Source: Mannheimia haemolytica
Lineage (GTDB): Bacteria > Pseudomonadota > Gammaproteobacteria > Enterobacterales > Pasteurellaceae
Length of the DNA stretch: 64,000 nucleotides
Direction of reading: 5' to 3'
Assembly: GCF_004342115.1 (NCBI RefSeq)
Contig: NZ_SMAC01000008.1
Span: 30,036-94,035 of the forward strand
The notes under the pieces: model-generated
Database searches by the model: none
What the model saw: only the letters and a program-made list of their open reading frames with translations
Told to the model about the DNA's origin: nothing
Translations under genes and position numbers: made by a program
Shown here: piece after piece, positions 47,968 to 59,217 of the stretch
How the letters are laid out: each line of letters begins with the position of its first letter
Numbering within the stretch: the first letter of the stretch is position 1

Positions 47968-49734
47968 TTACTCTTGTGGAATTGTACGGATTGCTAACTC
48001 TTCCAACGCTTTCGGATTCGCATAACTTGGTGCTTCTGTCATTAAACACGCTGCAGCGGTGGTTTTCGGGAAAGCGATGACATCACGAATGTTATCAGTT
48101 CCTGTAATCAACATCGTTAAGCGGTCTAAACCGAAGGCTAAGCCTGCGTGTGGCGGAGTACCGAATTTTAACGCATCTAATAAGAAACCGAATTTCTCTT
48201 TTTGCTCTTCTTCGTTAATGCCTAAAATGCTGAACACGGTTTGTTGCATCTGCTGGCTGAAAATACGTACCGAGCCACCGCCCACTTCGTAGCCGTTAAT
48301 TACCATATCGTAAGCGTTTGCCACCGCATTTTCCGGATCTTGCACTAATTCTTCCGGCGATAATTCTTTCGGTGAAGTGAACGGGTGGTGCATTGCCGAT
48401 AAGTTGCCTTCATCATCACGTTCAAACATTGGGAAATCAATCACCCATAACGGTTTCCACGCTGTGGTATCGGTTAAGCCTAAATCGTTCCCCACTTTTA
48501 AGCGTAACGCACCGATGGCGTTAGTCGCAACGTGCCAGTTATCCGCACCGAAGAATACAATGTCGTCTTTTTGCAAGTTTAAGCGTTTAACTAAGGCTTT
48601 TAGCACTTCTGCATTTAAGAATTTTGCAACCGGGCTTTGAATGCCTTCTAAACCTGTGTTCATATCATTCACTTTTAACCAAGCCAAGCCTTTTGCCCCA
48701 TAAATGCCGACAAATTGGGTGTAGTCATCAATATTTTTACGGGTTAGAGCTGCACCGTTTGGCACACGAAGTGCCACTACACGCCCTTTCGGATCATTCG
48801 CCGGACCGCTAAATACTTTGAAATCAACCGATTTTAAAATATCTGCCACATCAACCATTTCCAGTGGGTTACGCAAATCCGGTTTGTCTGAACCGAAACG
48901 GGTCATTGCTTCATTCCACGTCATCATTGGGAATTTACCGAGATCAACGCCTAAGGTCTTTTTCCATAAGCCGTGGATCATCGCTTCCATTAATGCACGC
49001 ACTTCTTCGGCAGTCATAAAGCTGGTTTCCACGTCTATTTGGGTAAATTCCGGCTGGCGGTCGGCACGCAAATCTTCATCACGGAAACATTTCACGATTT
49101 GGTAATAACGGTCGAAGCCCGACATCATTAGCAACTGTTTAAATAGCTGAGGTGATTGTGGCAGAGCATAGAATTTGCCTTTATGCACACGGCTTGGCAC
49201 GAGGTAATCTCTCGCACCTTCAGGAGTAGCTTTGGTCAGCATCGGGGTTTCAATGTCTAAGAAACCGTTATCGTCCATAAAACGGCGGACAAAACTGGTG
49301 ATTTTAGCACGGGTTTTGAGCTTTTCTGCCATTTCAGGGCGGCGTAAATCCAAATAGCGGTATTTTAAACGCTGTTCTTCGGTATTGTTTTGATTGAAGT
49401 CTAACGGCAATACTTCAGCGTTGTTATACACCACTAAATTTTTTACTAACACTTCAATTTCACCGGTTGCCATCTCTTTATTGATTTGCGATTCATCACG
49501 GGCAATCACTTCACCTTGAATTTGCACGCACGCCTCAGAACGTAAGGCCGATGCTTGCTTGAAAAGTGCTTCATCTTTCTCATCGAAAAACACCTGCACA
49601 ATGCCTTCACGATCACGAATTTGCATAAAAATAAAACGACCAAGGTTACGAACACGATGAACCCAACCGCTTAAGGTAACTGTTTGTCCAAGGTGTGAGC
49701 GGTTTAATGCACCGCAGTAGTGAGAACGCATCAT
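47968..49734 (-). CDS. aspS: aspartate-tRNA ligase AspS
   Basis: 588-residue class II aminoacyl-tRNA synthetase of the bacterial type. An N-terminal OB fold binds the anticodon ([21 protein letters not shown]); motif 2 is [18 protein letters not shown]; motif 3 is [19 protein letters not shown] insertion domain lies in the middle (about 290-420). It is separated from nudB-yebC-ruvC by about 6.7 kb of other genes. Confidence 0.97.
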   Translation of the reverse strand: MMRSHYCGALNRSHLGQTVTLSGWVHRVRNLGRFIFMQIRDREGIVQVFFDEKDEALFKQASALRSEACVQIQGEVIARDESQINKEMATGEIEVLVKNLVVYNNAEVLPLDFNQNNTEEQRLKYRYLDLRRPEMAEKLKTRAKITSFVRRFMDDNGFLDIETPMLTKATPEGARDYLVPSRVHKGKFYALPQSPQLFKQLLMMSGFDRYYQIVKCFRDEDLRADRQPEFTQIDVETSFMTAEEVRALMEAMIHGLWKKTLGVDLGKFPMMTWNEAMTRFGSDKPDLRNPLEMVDVADILKSVDFKVFSGPANDPKGRVVALRVPNGAALTRKNIDDYTQFVGIYGAKGLAWLKVNDMNTGLEGIQSPVAKFLNAEVLKALVKRLNLQKDDIVFFGADNWHVATNAIGALRLKVGNDLGLTDTTAWKPLWVIDFPMFERDDEGNLSAMHHPFTSPKELSPEELVQDPENAVANAYDMVINGYEVGGGSVRIFSQQMQQTVFSILGINEEEQKEKFGFLLDALKFGTPPHAGLAFGLDRLTMLITGTDNIRDVIAFPKTTAAACLMTEAPSYANPKALEELAIRTIPQE

Positions 49735-49827
49735 AAAATTATCCTTTTGAAAATAAATATCCCAAGTTTCGGGGAAAACTTAAGGATTATAGCGGAAAAT
49801 TCAGCGAAGATGGATAAATAAAAGCAA

Positions 49828-49885
49828 ACAAGCGGTGATTTTTATTCCATTTTTTGCAAAAAGTGGGATAAAAATCACCGCTTGT
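49828..49885 (-). terminator. uptake-signal pair hairpin after lysO
   Basis: Perfect 18-base-pair stem ACAAGCGGTGATTTTTAT and its complement, carrying one uptake signal in each arm, with a loop of about 22 bases. It directly follows the lysO stop. Confidence 0.7.
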
Positions 49886-49888
49886 GAT

Positions 49889-50800
49889 TTATCCTTCCAG
49901 CCCAATAAAAACGGCTAATAACAATGGAGCGGCTAAATTAACAATAAAACCGAAGCTGATTGCCAGCGGCACAATTTGAATACCGCCCGATTTTTGAATA
50001 ATAGGGAGCATACAATCTAATGAAGTCGCTCCGCCAATGCCGACTGCGGTGGACGGAAATTGACGCATAAACAGTGGTACTAAAAACAGGCATAAAATTT
50101 CACGCGAGATGTCGTTAAAAAAGGCAATACTGCCGTAAATCGGGCCCCAAGCATCGTTTACCAATACGCTTGAAAGGGAATACCAACCGAATGCAGAGGC
50201 AAAGGTTAAGCCTTTAGCAAGGGATAAATCTAAGGTGAATGCCGAAATCACGCCACCAATCAGGGAACTTGCCACCATTACAATCGAGGTATAAATCCCC
50301 CGTTTGTTAAAGAACACTTCACGCAGGGGAATACCGCTGTTTCGCAGTTGAATCCCCACCCCGAAAATCATCACTTCTAACACATAGGTGCTGGCGTGCA
50401 GAGGGAAATCCACCACGCCTTTGGTGAAATAGCCGATGATCCCGCCTAATAAGGTAATGCCGATTAATTTAAAGGAATCAATCAACAAATGCAGGCGGGA
50501 GGGAAGTTGATCTTGATTGACTTTGTCTCTTTTCATCGGTTGTAATTTGTCGTAAATCACCAAGCCGATAATGTTTGAAAGGAGTAAAATTACCACTAAA
50601 CTAAACGCCGTACCGCCAATCTGTGGCAGTTCGGTGAGAATGTTATCAATTTGTCCGAGAGAAATCCCCATCACTAATAAAATCAAGTAAAGGCAGAGGC
50701 TGACCACTCTGTTTACTATTGCCATATAGCGGTGGTTTTTGAGGGTTATTAAGTAACCGAGAAAAAGCGGAATCAGCACAATGGCTAAACCGTAGAGCAT
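49889..50800 (-). CDS. lysO: lysine exporter LysO family protein
   Basis: 303 residues, eight or so membrane segments, matching the YbjE/LysO (DUF340) family: LGYLITLKNHRYMA near the start, FGVGIQLRNSGIPLREV and FGWYSLSSVLVNDAWGP in the middle. E. coli LysO exports lysine and confers resistance to the analogue thialysine. In E. coli an acidic pair in the membrane is needed for export; here D216 region (NDAWGP) may correspond. Alone on its strand. Confidence 0.88.
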   Translation of the reverse strand: MLYGLAIVLIPLFLGYLITLKNHRYMAIVNRVVSLCLYLILLVMGISLGQIDNILTELPQIGGTAFSLVVILLLSNIIGLVIYDKLQPMKRDKVNQDQLPSRLHLLIDSFKLIGITLLGGIIGYFTKGVVDFPLHASTYVLEVMIFGVGIQLRNSGIPLREVFFNKRGIYTSIVMVASSLIGGVISAFTLDLSLAKGLTFASAFGWYSLSSVLVNDAWGPIYGSIAFFNDISREILCLFLVPLFMRQFPSTAVGIGGATSLDCMLPIIQKSGGIQIVPLAISFGFIVNLAAPLLLAVFIGLEG

Positions 50801-50922
50801 TTTTTATCCTTTTTATCGCTATTTTTAAACTTGAAATTCTAACAATAAGGGCATAAAATAAAACTGTTTTTATATACAGTTATTTGTGTTGCAAGCGGTC
50901 GTTTTTGGGGAAAATATTGCAA

Positions 50923-52005
50923 ATGTCGATTCAAGCTAAACATAAGCGAAAAATTATCCATATTGATATGGATTGTTTTTATGCAGCGGTCGAAATGCGG
51001 GAAAACCCGGCGTTGGTCGGTAAGCCGGTGGCGGTGGGCGGCAATGCTAATCAACGAGGTGTGCTGACAACCTGTAATTACGAGGCTCGAAAATTCGGCT
51101 TACACAGTGCAATGCCAACGGCAACTGCGTTGAAGAAATGCCCGAATTTAATTTTATTGCCGGTGAATATGGCGTTGTATAAATTGGTTTCCGCTCAAAT
51201 TCACGAAATTTTTCATCGCTATACGGATGTGATTGAAGCCTTGTCGCTTGATGAAGCCTATTTAGATGTAACCGAATGCGAACGCTATTTTGGCTCCGCC
51301 ACTTGGATTGCTCAAGCAATCCGCAATGATATTTTCAATGAATTGCATTTAACTGCCTCGGCAGGAGTTGCTCCGCTTAAATTTTTAGCAAAAATTGCCT
51401 CCGATCAAAACAAACCTAACGGACAATGTGTGATTACGCCTGATGATGTGCAAAATTTTGTGAAAAATCTACCGCTTGCAAAAATTCCGGGTGTGGGGAA
51501 AGTAACCAATGAAAAATTAAAACAGCTTGGCTTTGAAACCTGTGGTGATATTCAGCAAGCAGAAAAAGCGGTTATTTACCGAGCGTTTGGCAAATTCGGG
51601 CAACGGCTTTGGGATTTTAGCCACGGTATTGATGAACGAGCGGTAGAGTCTTATCGTGAAAGAAAATCGCTGGCGGTGGAAAATACGCTGTTGCACGATA
51701 TTTCAACCCTTGAGCAAGCGGAAAAGATTGTGGCAGATTTATTCGACAAACTGGTTTTTCGGTTGCAACGAAACTGGGGCGATACGCCATTAACTGAGTT
51801 TAAAAAGTTAGGCATTAAACTCAAGTTTGATGATTTTAGCCAAACCACGCTTGAACGAACCACCGATGGCTTTGCGTATGAGCGATTTGGCGAGTTGCTA
51901 CAGCAAATTTTTACCCGAAGAAAGGAACGAAAGGTGCGATTAATCGGTCTAAGTGTTCACTTTCCCGAGAAAAAAGTGAATAAACAGTTAAATTTGTGGG
52001 AATAA
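50923..52005 (+). CDS. dinB: DNA polymerase IV DinB
   Basis: Y-family error-prone polymerase for translesion synthesis, about 360 residues from ATG 50923. Catalytic motifs: IIHIDMDCFYAAVE and LSLDEAYLDVT; then ASAGVAPLKFLAKIASD and a helix-hairpin-helix KIPGVGKVTNEKL. A TTG 13 codons upstream is in frame but lies across an uptake signal. The C-terminus ends QLNLW, resembling a beta-clamp binding tail. No clear LexA box was found upstream. Confidence 0.95.
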   Translation: MSIQAKHKRKIIHIDMDCFYAAVEMRENPALVGKPVAVGGNANQRGVLTTCNYEARKFGLHSAMPTATALKKCPNLILLPVNMALYKLVSAQIHEIFHRYTDVIEALSLDEAYLDVTECERYFGSATWIAQAIRNDIFNELHLTASAGVAPLKFLAKIASDQNKPNGQCVITPDDVQNFVKNLPLAKIPGVGKVTNEKLKQLGFETCGDIQQAEKAVIYRAFGKFGQRLWDFSHGIDERAVESYRERKSLAVENTLLHDISTLEQAEKIVADLFDKLVFRLQRNWGDTPLTEFKKLGIKLKFDDFSQTTLERTTDGFAYERFGELLQQIFTRRKERKVRLIGLSVHFPEKKVNKQLNLWE

Positions 52006-52092
52006 TTGTAAATAATGACTTGAAATTAAGGCTAAAGTCATTATCTTATTCGTGCAATCATTGCATCTATATTTTTGGAGATTGAAAACATT

Positions 52093-52962
52093 ATGGCAAA
52101 ACGTGTCATTCTATTTTTATTAACTAACTTAGCGATTACCTTTGTTTTAGGGATCGTATTAAACCTTATTTTTAAAGTGACCGGCATTCAAGGGCAAAGC
52201 ACTGCCGGTATTTTGGTGCTTTCGTTAGTCTTCGGTTTCAGTGGGTCTTTAATTTCGCTATTTATGTCGAAATCAATGGCATTGCGTTCGGTTGGGGCAG
52301 AGGTGATTACACAGCCTCGTAACGAAGCGGAGCAATGGTTATTCAACACTGTACAACGTCAGGCTCAGCAAGCGAATATCCCAATGCCGGACATTGCGAT
52401 TTACCATTCGGCTGATGTAAATGCATTCGCTACAGGAGCAACGAAAAGTAATTCTTTAGTTGCAGTCAGCACCGGCTTGCTGAATTCAATGACTAAAGAC
52501 GAAGCTGAAGCGGTAGTAGCACACGAAGTGGCGCACATTGCGAATGGCGATATGGTTACAATGACTTTATTACAAGGCGTGTTAAATACTTTCGTCATTT
52601 TCTTAGCTCGTATTATTTCGACAATGGCGGCAAGTTCACGTGACGAAAATGGCAATTCAAGCACCAATACGCTGGTGTTCTGGGTAGTAGATATTGTGTT
52701 ACAGATGGTGTTTGGTGTGTTAGCAACAATGATTGCAATGTGGTTCTCTCGCCAACGTGAATTTCGTGCAGATGCAGGCTCTGCTCAATTAGTCGGTAAA
52801 GAGAAAATGATTGCGGCATTACAACGCTTGCAACGTGTTCACGAACCGCAAGAAATGGAAGGCTCTCTTGCTGCCTTTATGATTAACGGTAGCCGTGGTA
52901 AAGAGTTGTTTATGAGCCACCCTCCGTTAGAAAAACGTATTGAAGCGTTAAGAAACTTATAA
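52093..52962 (+). CDS. htpX: membrane zinc protease HtpX
   Basis: Inner-membrane metalloprotease of about 289 residues that takes part in quality control of membrane proteins. Two membrane helices at the N-terminus ([18 protein letters not shown]) are followed by [15 protein letters not shown], the zinc site [14 protein letters not shown] (HEXXH) and two more helices; [11 protein letters not shown] supplies the third ligand. ATG 52093 is used rather than the TTG six codons earlier. Confidence 0.95.
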   Translation: MAKRVILFLLTNLAITFVLGIVLNLIFKVTGIQGQSTAGILVLSLVFGFSGSLISLFMSKSMALRSVGAEVITQPRNEAEQWLFNTVQRQAQQANIPMPDIAIYHSADVNAFATGATKSNSLVAVSTGLLNSMTKDEAEAVVAHEVAHIANGDMVTMTLLQGVLNTFVIFLARIISTMAASSRDENGNSSTNTLVFWVVDIVLQMVFGVLATMIAMWFSRQREFRADAGSAQLVGKEKMIAALQRLQRVHEPQEMEGSLAAFMINGSRGKELFMSHPPLEKRIEALRNL

Positions 52963-52965
52963 AGC

Positions 52966-53011
52966 ACAAGCGGTTGTTTTTGTAAAATTTTTTGCAAAAC
53001 AGCCGCTTTTG
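52966..53011. terminator. uptake-signal pair terminator after htpX
   Basis: ACAAGCGGTTGTTTT faces AAAACAGCCGCTTTTGT in an imperfect stem around a T-rich loop. It lies between the convergent htpX and YqaA-like genes. Confidence 0.5.
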
Positions 53012-53015
53012 TTTT

Positions 53016-53510
53016 CTATAAAATATGCGGTAACACCGAATAGAGAGTTGCCAGCAAAAACAGATAACGTAACAATTTCCCAATCACAATAAAGAGAATG
53101 CTTTGCCAAAGGCTAAACCGTAGCCAGCCGGCAATGCCACAGAAAATATCGCCTACAATCGGTGACCAACTAAAAAGCAAGACTAACACGCCATATTTTT
53201 CACTTTTGGCTAATGCCCATTGTGAATAACGATTGGTAGTATTCTGTGGGCGAGGGAGTAATAGCCCTATCGCATAAGTGGTTATGCTACCTAAACTATT
53301 ACCTAAGGTTGCAACCAAGAGTAAATTGAACAGTGAAAATGAGGATAAAGAGCCATAAGTGATGAGATGTTGGCTTGCTAAGGTAGTGAAGATAATTTCA
53401 GAATTTCCGGGTAAGAGGGTAGCGCTTAGAAATCCACTCAGAAACATAGTAAAGAGTTGATTTTGTTCGGAAAAGAATAAACTGAAAAAGGAAGTGAGAT
53501 ATTCTGTCAT
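53016..53510 (-). CDS. YqaA-family membrane protein (VTT/DedA-like)
   Basis: 164 residues with four hydrophobic segments. LSATLLPGNSEIIFTTLA, TLGNSLGSITTYAIG and LFSWSPIVGDIFCGIAGWLR are typical of the YqaA branch of the VTT/DedA superfamily. The function is not known; DedA relatives act in lipid carrier or phospholipid movement. Confidence 0.82.
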   Translation of the reverse strand: MTEYLTSFFSLFFSEQNQLFTMFLSGFLSATLLPGNSEIIFTTLASQHLITYGSLSSFSLFNLLLVATLGNSLGSITTYAIGLLLPRPQNTTNRYSQWALAKSEKYGVLVLLFSWSPIVGDIFCGIAGWLRFSLWQSILFIVIGKLLRYLFLLATLYSVLPHIL

Positions 53511-53579
53511 AAAATTGTAGTTGGTTTGTTATTAAAATGTAGTTATAAATTTTCTTGAATGTTGTGTTTTTTATGGATT

Positions 53580-53593
53580 TTGTTCTATATCAA
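53580..53593 (+). promoter_or_regulatory. putative FNR box upstream of focA
   Basis: TTGTTCTATATCAA fits TTGAT-N4-ATCAA at nine of ten positions. It lies about 120 bases before focA, whose expression is FNR-dependent in E. coli. Confidence 0.6.
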
Positions 53594-53710
53594 AAAAAGA
53601 CATCGAAATACCTCTGATTGTGTAATATTTTTATTTGAAGATTATCTCAAGAGGTCTATAATTTCTACATAATATATCGGTTTTTCAATTCTCATTGTTA
53701 AGGTTGTCTG

Positions 53711-54535
53711 ATGTTTTCTCCTGCTGAAATGGCAAAAATCGCAGAAGATGGTGCGGTTTATAAAGCAACAAAAAATCAATTATATTCCTTTCTCTCTGCC
53801 ATTACTGCGGGCGGTTTTATTGCAATAGCATTTGTATTTTATACCACAACTCAAGTGGGTGCGAGCCAAATGCCTTGGGGTATGGCTAAACTGATTGGTG
53901 GTTTGGTATTTTCACTCGGCGTGATTATGTGTGTGGTGTTTGGGGCAGAACTTTTTACCTCATCAACACTTACGATTGTAGCCAGAGCCAGCCAAAGAAT
54001 TAACTGGTTACAGATGTTTAAAAACTGGGTAGTGGTGTATTTCGGTAACTTTGTTGGGGCGATTTCCATTGTATTGTTGATTTGGTTTAGTGGTCAGATT
54101 ATGGCAGCCAAAGGGCAATGGGGTTTGGTTATTTTAAATACCGCACAGCACAAAATTCACCACCAATGGTTTGAGGCTTTCTGTTTAGGCATTTTCTGTA
54201 ACATTATGGTGTGCATTGCGGTGTGGATGTCTTATGCAGGTAAAAGCCTAACCGATAAAGCCTTTATTATGATGTTACCGATTGCAATGTTTGTGGCTTC
54301 CGGCTTTGAACACTGTGTGGCAAATATGTTTATGATTCCGATGGGAATTGCGATTTCTCACTTTGCCGGTCCTGAATTTTGGACGGCAATCAATGTTGAC
54401 CAAACGCAATTTGCCGATTTAGATCTATATCATTTTGTGTTTAAGAACCTAATTCCGGCAACGCTGGGTAATATTGTCGGCGGTGTGTTTTTCATCGGCT
54501 TAATGCAGTGGTTCTTATACATTAGAAAGCACTAA
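53711..54535 (+). CDS. focA: formate channel FocA
   Basis: 274-residue pentameric formate/nitrite transporter family protein with six membrane helices. AFVFYTTTQVGA, VVFGAELFTSSTLT and FCNIMVCIAVWMSYAGKS are family signatures, and the conserved pore His is in GFEHCVANMF. It exports or imports formate made by PflB, whose gene follows 89 bases later. An FNR-like site lies upstream. Confidence 0.95.
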   Translation: MFSPAEMAKIAEDGAVYKATKNQLYSFLSAITAGGFIAIAFVFYTTTQVGASQMPWGMAKLIGGLVFSLGVIMCVVFGAELFTSSTLTIVARASQRINWLQMFKNWVVVYFGNFVGAISIVLLIWFSGQIMAAKGQWGLVILNTAQHKIHHQWFEAFCLGIFCNIMVCIAVWMSYAGKSLTDKAFIMMLPIAMFVASGFEHCVANMFMIPMGIAISHFAGPEFWTAINVDQTQFADLDLYHFVFKNLIPATLGNIVGGVFFIGLMQWFLYIRKH

Positions 54536-54624
54536 GATTTCAGAATCAAGCGGTCAAATTTTGCAAATTTTTTGCAAAAAATTACCGCTTTCCCGTTTTA
54601 ACTTACTAACACAGAGGACTTAAA

Positions 54625-56949
54625 ATGACTCAACTAACAGACGCTCAACAAAAAGCGTGGGAAGGTTTTGCCGCAGGTGAGTGGCAAACTGAAGTAAATG
54701 TACGTGATTTTATCCAAAAAAACTACACACCTTATGAGGGTGATGAGTCTTTCCTAGCTGAAGTAACACCTGCAACCAGCAAATTGTGGGCAGATGTGAT
54801 GGAAATGATCAAAGTAGAAAACAAAACACACGAGCCGTATGATATTGACTGCGACACGCCATCAACCATTACCTCACACGCACCGGGTTATATTGATAAA
54901 TCGTTAGAAAAAATCGTCGGTCTGCAAACAGATGCCCCATTAAAACGTGCCATTATGCCGTTTGGCGGTATCAATATGGTAAAAGGTTCGTGCAAAGTTT
55001 ATCGCCGTGAGCTTAAACCTGAAGTAGAACAAATCTTTACTGAATATCGTAAAACTCATAACCAAGGGGTATTCGATGTTTACACTCCGGATATTTTACG
55101 TTGCCGTAAATCGGGCGTAATTACCGGTTTACCGGATGCTTATGGTCGTGGTCGTATTATCGGTGACTACCGCCGTATGGCACTTTACGGTGCGGATTTC
55201 TTAATGAAAGACAAACAACGCCAGTTTGCCTCATTACAAGCTCGTTTAGAATCCGGCGAAGATATTCAAGCCACGATTCAACTGCGTGAAGAAATTGCCG
55301 AGCAACATCGTGCTTTAGGCAAAATGAAAGAGATGGCAGCAAGCTACGGTTTTGATATTTCAGGTCCGGCAACCAATGCACAAGAAGCGGTGCAATGGAC
55401 TTATTTCGCTTACCTTGCAGCGGTAAAATCGCAAAACGGTGCGGCGATGTCTTTTGGTCGTGTGTCTTCTTTCTTAGATATTTATATCGAACGTGACTTA
55501 AGAGCCGGTAAAATTACCGAGCAAGAAGCCCAAGAATTAATCGACCACTTAGTAATGAAATTGCGTATGGTGCGTTTCTTGCGTACTCCAGAATACGATC
55601 AATTATTCTCAGGCGATCCAATGTGGGCAACCGAAACCTTAGCCGGTATGGGTTTAGACGGTCGCACATTAGTAACCAAAAACAGCTTCCGTATTTTACA
55701 TACCCTTTACACAATGGGACCGTCACCGGAGCCAAACTTAACTATTCTTTGGTCTGAACAATTACCGGAAGCATTTAAACGCTACTGTGCGAAAGTGTCT
55801 ATTGATACTTCATCAGTTCAATATGAAAACGATGACTTAATGCGTCCGGATTTCCAAAACGATGACTATGCGATTGCGTGCTGCGTATCGCCAATGATCG
55901 TGGGTAAAATGATGCAGTTCTTCGGCGCTCGTGCAAACTTAGCGAAAACCTTGTTATACGCAATCAATGGCGGTGTTGATGAGAAATCAGGCGACCAAGT
56001 AGGGCCTAAAACTGAAGCAATTACAAGTGAATACTTAGATTACGATGATGTAATGACCCGCTTAGACAGCTTTATGGATTGGCTTGCAACCCAATATGTG
56101 ACAGCACTGAACATTATCCACTTTATGCACGATAAATATGCATACGAAGCGGCATTAATGGCTCTTCACGACCGTGATGTGTTCCGCACAATGGCGTGTG
56201 GTATCGCAGGGCTTTCAGTAGCGGCAGACTCACTTTCAGCCATTAAATATGCGAAAGTAAAACCAATCCGTACCGATATTGAAATCAAAAACAAAGCTGG
56301 CGAAGTGGTTGGTGTAGCGAAAAACGTAGCAACCGACTTTGAAATTGAGGGTGAATATCCGCAATTCGGTAACAACGATAACCGTGTGGACGACATTGCA
56401 GTTGATTTAGTTGAACGTTTTATGAAGAAAATTCAAAAACTCAAAACATACCGCAATGCAACGCCGACTCAGTCTGTGCTTACTATCACTTCTAACGTGG
56501 TATATGGTAAGAAAACCGGTAATACACCGGACGGTCGTCGCTCAGGTGCTCCATTCGGACCGGGTGCGAACCCAATGCACGGTCGTGACCAGAAAGGTGC
56601 GGTAGCTTCATTAACTTCTGTGGCGAAATTACCGTTTGCCTATGCGAAAGATGGTATTTCTTATACTTTCTCTATCGTACCAAATGCGTTAGGTAAAGAT
56701 TACGAAGCCCAAAAACGTAACCTTGCAGGCTTAATGGACGGCTACTTCCACCACGAAGCAACTGTAGAAGGCGGTCAGCACTTAAATGTGAACGTGTTAA
56801 ACCGTGATACATTATTAGATGCGGTAGAACACCCTGAAAAATATCCGCAATTAACGATTCGTGTTTCAGGCTATGCGGTACGTTTCAACTCTTTAACCAA
56901 AGAGCAACAAATGGACGTAATTACCCGCACCTTCACTGAAAGTATGTAA
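54625..56949 (+). CDS. pflB: formate C-acetyltransferase (pyruvate formate-lyase) PflB
   Basis: Glycyl radical enzyme that splits pyruvate with CoA into acetyl-CoA and formate during fermentation. 774 residues. Catalytic pair Cys419-Cys420 in IACCVSPM; glycyl radical Gly749 in RVSGYAVRF near the C-terminus. CoA- and pyruvate-site sequences such as [16 protein letters not shown] are present. It is activated by the PflA gene product encoded 1.5 kb downstream. Confidence 0.98.
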   Translation: MTQLTDAQQKAWEGFAAGEWQTEVNVRDFIQKNYTPYEGDESFLAEVTPATSKLWADVMEMIKVENKTHEPYDIDCDTPSTITSHAPGYIDKSLEKIVGLQTDAPLKRAIMPFGGINMVKGSCKVYRRELKPEVEQIFTEYRKTHNQGVFDVYTPDILRCRKSGVITGLPDAYGRGRIIGDYRRMALYGADFLMKDKQRQFASLQARLESGEDIQATIQLREEIAEQHRALGKMKEMAASYGFDISGPATNAQEAVQWTYFAYLAAVKSQNGAAMSFGRVSSFLDIYIERDLRAGKITEQEAQELIDHLVMKLRMVRFLRTPEYDQLFSGDPMWATETLAGMGLDGRTLVTKNSFRILHTLYTMGPSPEPNLTILWSEQLPEAFKRYCAKVSIDTSSVQYENDDLMRPDFQNDDYAIACCVSPMIVGKMMQFFGARANLAKTLLYAINGGVDEKSGDQVGPKTEAITSEYLDYDDVMTRLDSFMDWLATQYVTALNIIHFMHDKYAYEAALMALHDRDVFRTMACGIAGLSVAADSLSAIKYAKVKPIRTDIEIKNKAGEVVGVAKNVATDFEIEGEYPQFGNNDNRVDDIAVDLVERFMKKIQKLKTYRNATPTQSVLTITSNVVYGKKTGNTPDGRRSGAPFGPGANPMHGRDQKGAVASLTSVAKLPFAYAKDGISYTFSIVPNALGKDYEAQKRNLAGLMDGYFHHEATVEGGQHLNVNVLNRDTLLDAVEHPEKYPQLTIRVSGYAVRFNSLTKEQQMDVITRTFTESM

Positions 56950-56974
56950 TTACAATTTGCAAAACTTTTAGCCA

Positions 56975-57049
56975 CAAAACGCATTGCGTTTTGAACGTTG
57001 GCTTTGCCGACGGCTCCGTAGGAGCGAACAAAATTGGAAACAATTTTGT
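56975..57049. repeat. three-hairpin element after pflB
   Basis: Stem CAAAACGC / GCGTTTTG (56975-56993), then the core GAACGTTGGCTTTGCC...GGAGCGA (56993-57027), then stem ACAAAATTG / CAATTTTGT with loop GAAA (57028-57049). The 35-base core matches 28352-28386 at 33 positions, while the outer stems differ in sequence but pair perfectly in both copies. Confidence 0.75.
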
Positions 57050-57060
57050 GAGTAATAATC

Positions 57061-57097
57061 AACCGCTTGTAGCATTTATGCCGCAAGCGGTTTTTTT
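57061..57097 (+). terminator. uptake-signal pair terminator after pflB
   Basis: Stem AACCGCTTG / CAAGCGGTT followed by seven T, 112 bases after the pflB stop. It ends the focA-pflB transcript before the rhuM-family gene. Confidence 0.8.
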
Positions 57098-57183
57098 GTG
57101 ATCTCGCTCGAAAAATTGGCTATTCATTTACACAGCTTTCGTAATATTGTTTATAATTACAGTGTTCTATATGGGAGAAAGAG

Positions 57184-58209
57184 ATGTCTAAGCAAGATTT
57201 AATTCGTTCCTCTGTGGCGGAATACCTCACTTTTATTACAGCTACCGGCGAAAGCCAAGTTGATGCCGTTTACGCCGATGAAAATGTATGGCTTAGCCAA
57301 AAAATGATGGCGGTGTTGTATGATGTTGATGTACGAACCATTAGCTATCATCTCAAAAAAATCTTTAGTGACAATGAGTTAGCTGAAAATTCAGTTATCC
57401 AATTTTTTTGGATAACTGCCCAAGACGGCAAAAACTACCACACCAAGCATTATAATCTGTCGGCAATTATTGCGGTGGGTTATAAAGTCAATTCCGAGCG
57501 AGCGGTGCAGTTTCGCAAATGGGCAACCGAAATCGTGCAGAGCTTTGCGATTAAAGGCTTTGCGATGGACGATGAACGGCTGAAAAATGACGGCACGATT
57601 TTGGGCAAAAAATACTTTGAAGAACAGCTTGCTCGTATTCGGGAAATTCGGTTATCCGAACGCAAGTTCTACCAAAAAATCACCGACATTTACGCTACCG
57701 CCGTGGACTACGACCGCACCGCAACCGCCACCAAACGCTTTTTTGCCACCGTGCAGAACAAGCTCCATTGGGCAATTCACGGGCATACCGCCGCCGAGCT
57801 GATTATGGCACGAGCCAACGCTGAAAAGCCGAATATGGGGCTAACGAATTGGAAAGACGCTCCGCAAGGCAAAATTTACCCCTTTGATGTGGTGGTTGCC
57901 AAAAATTATTTATCGGATAATGAATTAGCACAACTACAACGGCTGGTCTCTGCCTATTTGGATATGGCGGAAGATATGGCAGAACGCCAAATTCCGATGA
58001 CAATGGCAGACTGGGAAACCCGCCTTAACCGCTTTCTTGCCGCCACCGACCGAGAAATCTTACAAGATGCCGGCAAAGTTACCGCTGAAATTGCTAAATC
58101 TTTCGCCCTCAGCGAATTTGAAAAATACCGAGTCAAGCAGGATCTCACCTACGAAAGCGATTTCGACTTACTGGTAAAAGAGGTCGCCGCCAAATACCAC
58201 GCCGGCTAG
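57184..58209 (+). CDS. RhuM-family protein
   Basis: 341 residues. The N-terminal part (AVYADENVWLSQKMMAVLYDVDVRTISYHLKKIF, then NYHTKHYNLSAIIAVGYKVNSERAVQFRKWAT) is the RhuM/virulence-protein signature found in Salmonella pathogenicity island 3 and scattered in many genomes. The C-terminal part has TAVDYDRTATATKRFFATVQNKLHWAIHGHTAAELI. The function is not established; some RhuM genes lie in mobile or defence regions. It has its own promoter region after the pfl terminator and splits pflB from pflA. Confidence 0.85.
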   Translation: MSKQDLIRSSVAEYLTFITATGESQVDAVYADENVWLSQKMMAVLYDVDVRTISYHLKKIFSDNELAENSVIQFFWITAQDGKNYHTKHYNLSAIIAVGYKVNSERAVQFRKWATEIVQSFAIKGFAMDDERLKNDGTILGKKYFEEQLARIREIRLSERKFYQKITDIYATAVDYDRTATATKRFFATVQNKLHWAIHGHTAAELIMARANAEKPNMGLTNWKDAPQGKIYPFDVVVAKNYLSDNELAQLQRLVSAYLDMAEDMAERQIPMTMADWETRLNRFLAATDREILQDAGKVTAEIAKSFALSEFEKYRVKQDLTYESDFDLLVKEVAAKYHAG

Positions 58210-58457
58210 GTTTGCAAAGTTTTCAGAAAAACCGACTGCTTGTAAGCGGTCAAAATAGCTTTAAAAAATGCAAAAATTTAAACATATTTGGTTGATATGT
58301 TGATGGAGTCAATAGATTAATAAAAGCCTATTCCTGAAATAGGCAAAAAATAGTATGACTTTCTCCTTTCTTAAAATATACCGGTGTGATTTATTTCTGC
58401 GAACAACATAAAAATTTGCTACAATTTCTCAAAATTTTTTGAGGGTTGAGGTGACAA

Positions 58458-59198
58458 ATGTCTGTTGTTGGACGTATCCATTCTTTTGAATCCTGCGGTA
58501 CGGTAGATGGACCGGGGATTCGTTTTATTCTGTTCTTGCAAGGCTGTTTGATGCGGTGTAAATATTGCCATAATCGTGATACTTGGGATCTTGATGGTGG
58601 TAAGGAAATTACGGTTGAAGAGCTGATGAAAGAAGTCACGACTTATAAGCATTTTATGAAAGCAACCGGCGGTGGTGTAACAGCTTCGGGTGGGGAAGCG
58701 GTGTTGCAAATGGAGTTTGTGCGGGATTGGTTTCGTGCCTGTAAGGCTGAAGGCATTAATACCTGCTTAGATACCAATGGTTTTGTTCGCCATTATAGCC
58801 CGGTGGTGGATGAAATGCTTGAAGTGACCGATTTGGTCTTGCTGGATTTAAAACAGCTCAATGATGAAGTTCACCAAGATTTAGTCGGGGTGTCGAATAA
58901 GCGTACCCTTGATTTCGCCCGTTATCTACACAAATTAAATAAACCGACTTGGGTTCGCTATGTGGTCGTGCCGGGTTATACCGATGACGATGATTCTGCC
59001 CATCGTTTAGGGCAGTTTATTCAAGGAATGGATAACATTGAGAAAGTGGAACTTCTGCCTTATCATCGTTTAGGAGCTCATAAATGGGAAACTTTAGGCT
59101 ATAAATATGAGCTGGAAGGGGTAATGCCACCGTCTAAAGAGGATTTAGAGCGTATCCAAAAAATCATTGAAAGTTACGGGCATACCGTGAAATTTTAA
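58458..59198 (+). CDS. pflA: pyruvate formate-lyase activating enzyme PflA
   Basis: 246-residue radical SAM enzyme that makes the glycyl radical on PflB. The cluster motif is [15 protein letters not shown] (C-x3-C-x2-C), with SGGEAVLQ and NTCLDTNGF following. It is the same length as E. coli PflA. GAGGTGA lies at a good distance before ATG 58458. Confidence 0.97.
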   Translation: MSVVGRIHSFESCGTVDGPGIRFILFLQGCLMRCKYCHNRDTWDLDGGKEITVEELMKEVTTYKHFMKATGGGVTASGGEAVLQMEFVRDWFRACKAEGINTCLDTNGFVRHYSPVVDEMLEVTDLVLLDLKQLNDEVHQDLVGVSNKRTLDFARYLHKLNKPTWVRYVVVPGYTDDDDSAHRLGQFIQGMDNIEKVELLPYHRLGAHKWETLGYKYELEGVMPPSKEDLERIQKIIESYGHTVKF

Positions 59199-59217
59199 TT
59201 TTGTAAAATCCTGAATT

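Noticed and set aside
50801..50922. LexA box for dinB
   Set aside because: No CTGT-N8-ACAG match was found upstream of dinB; only AT-rich sequence and an uptake signal are present.
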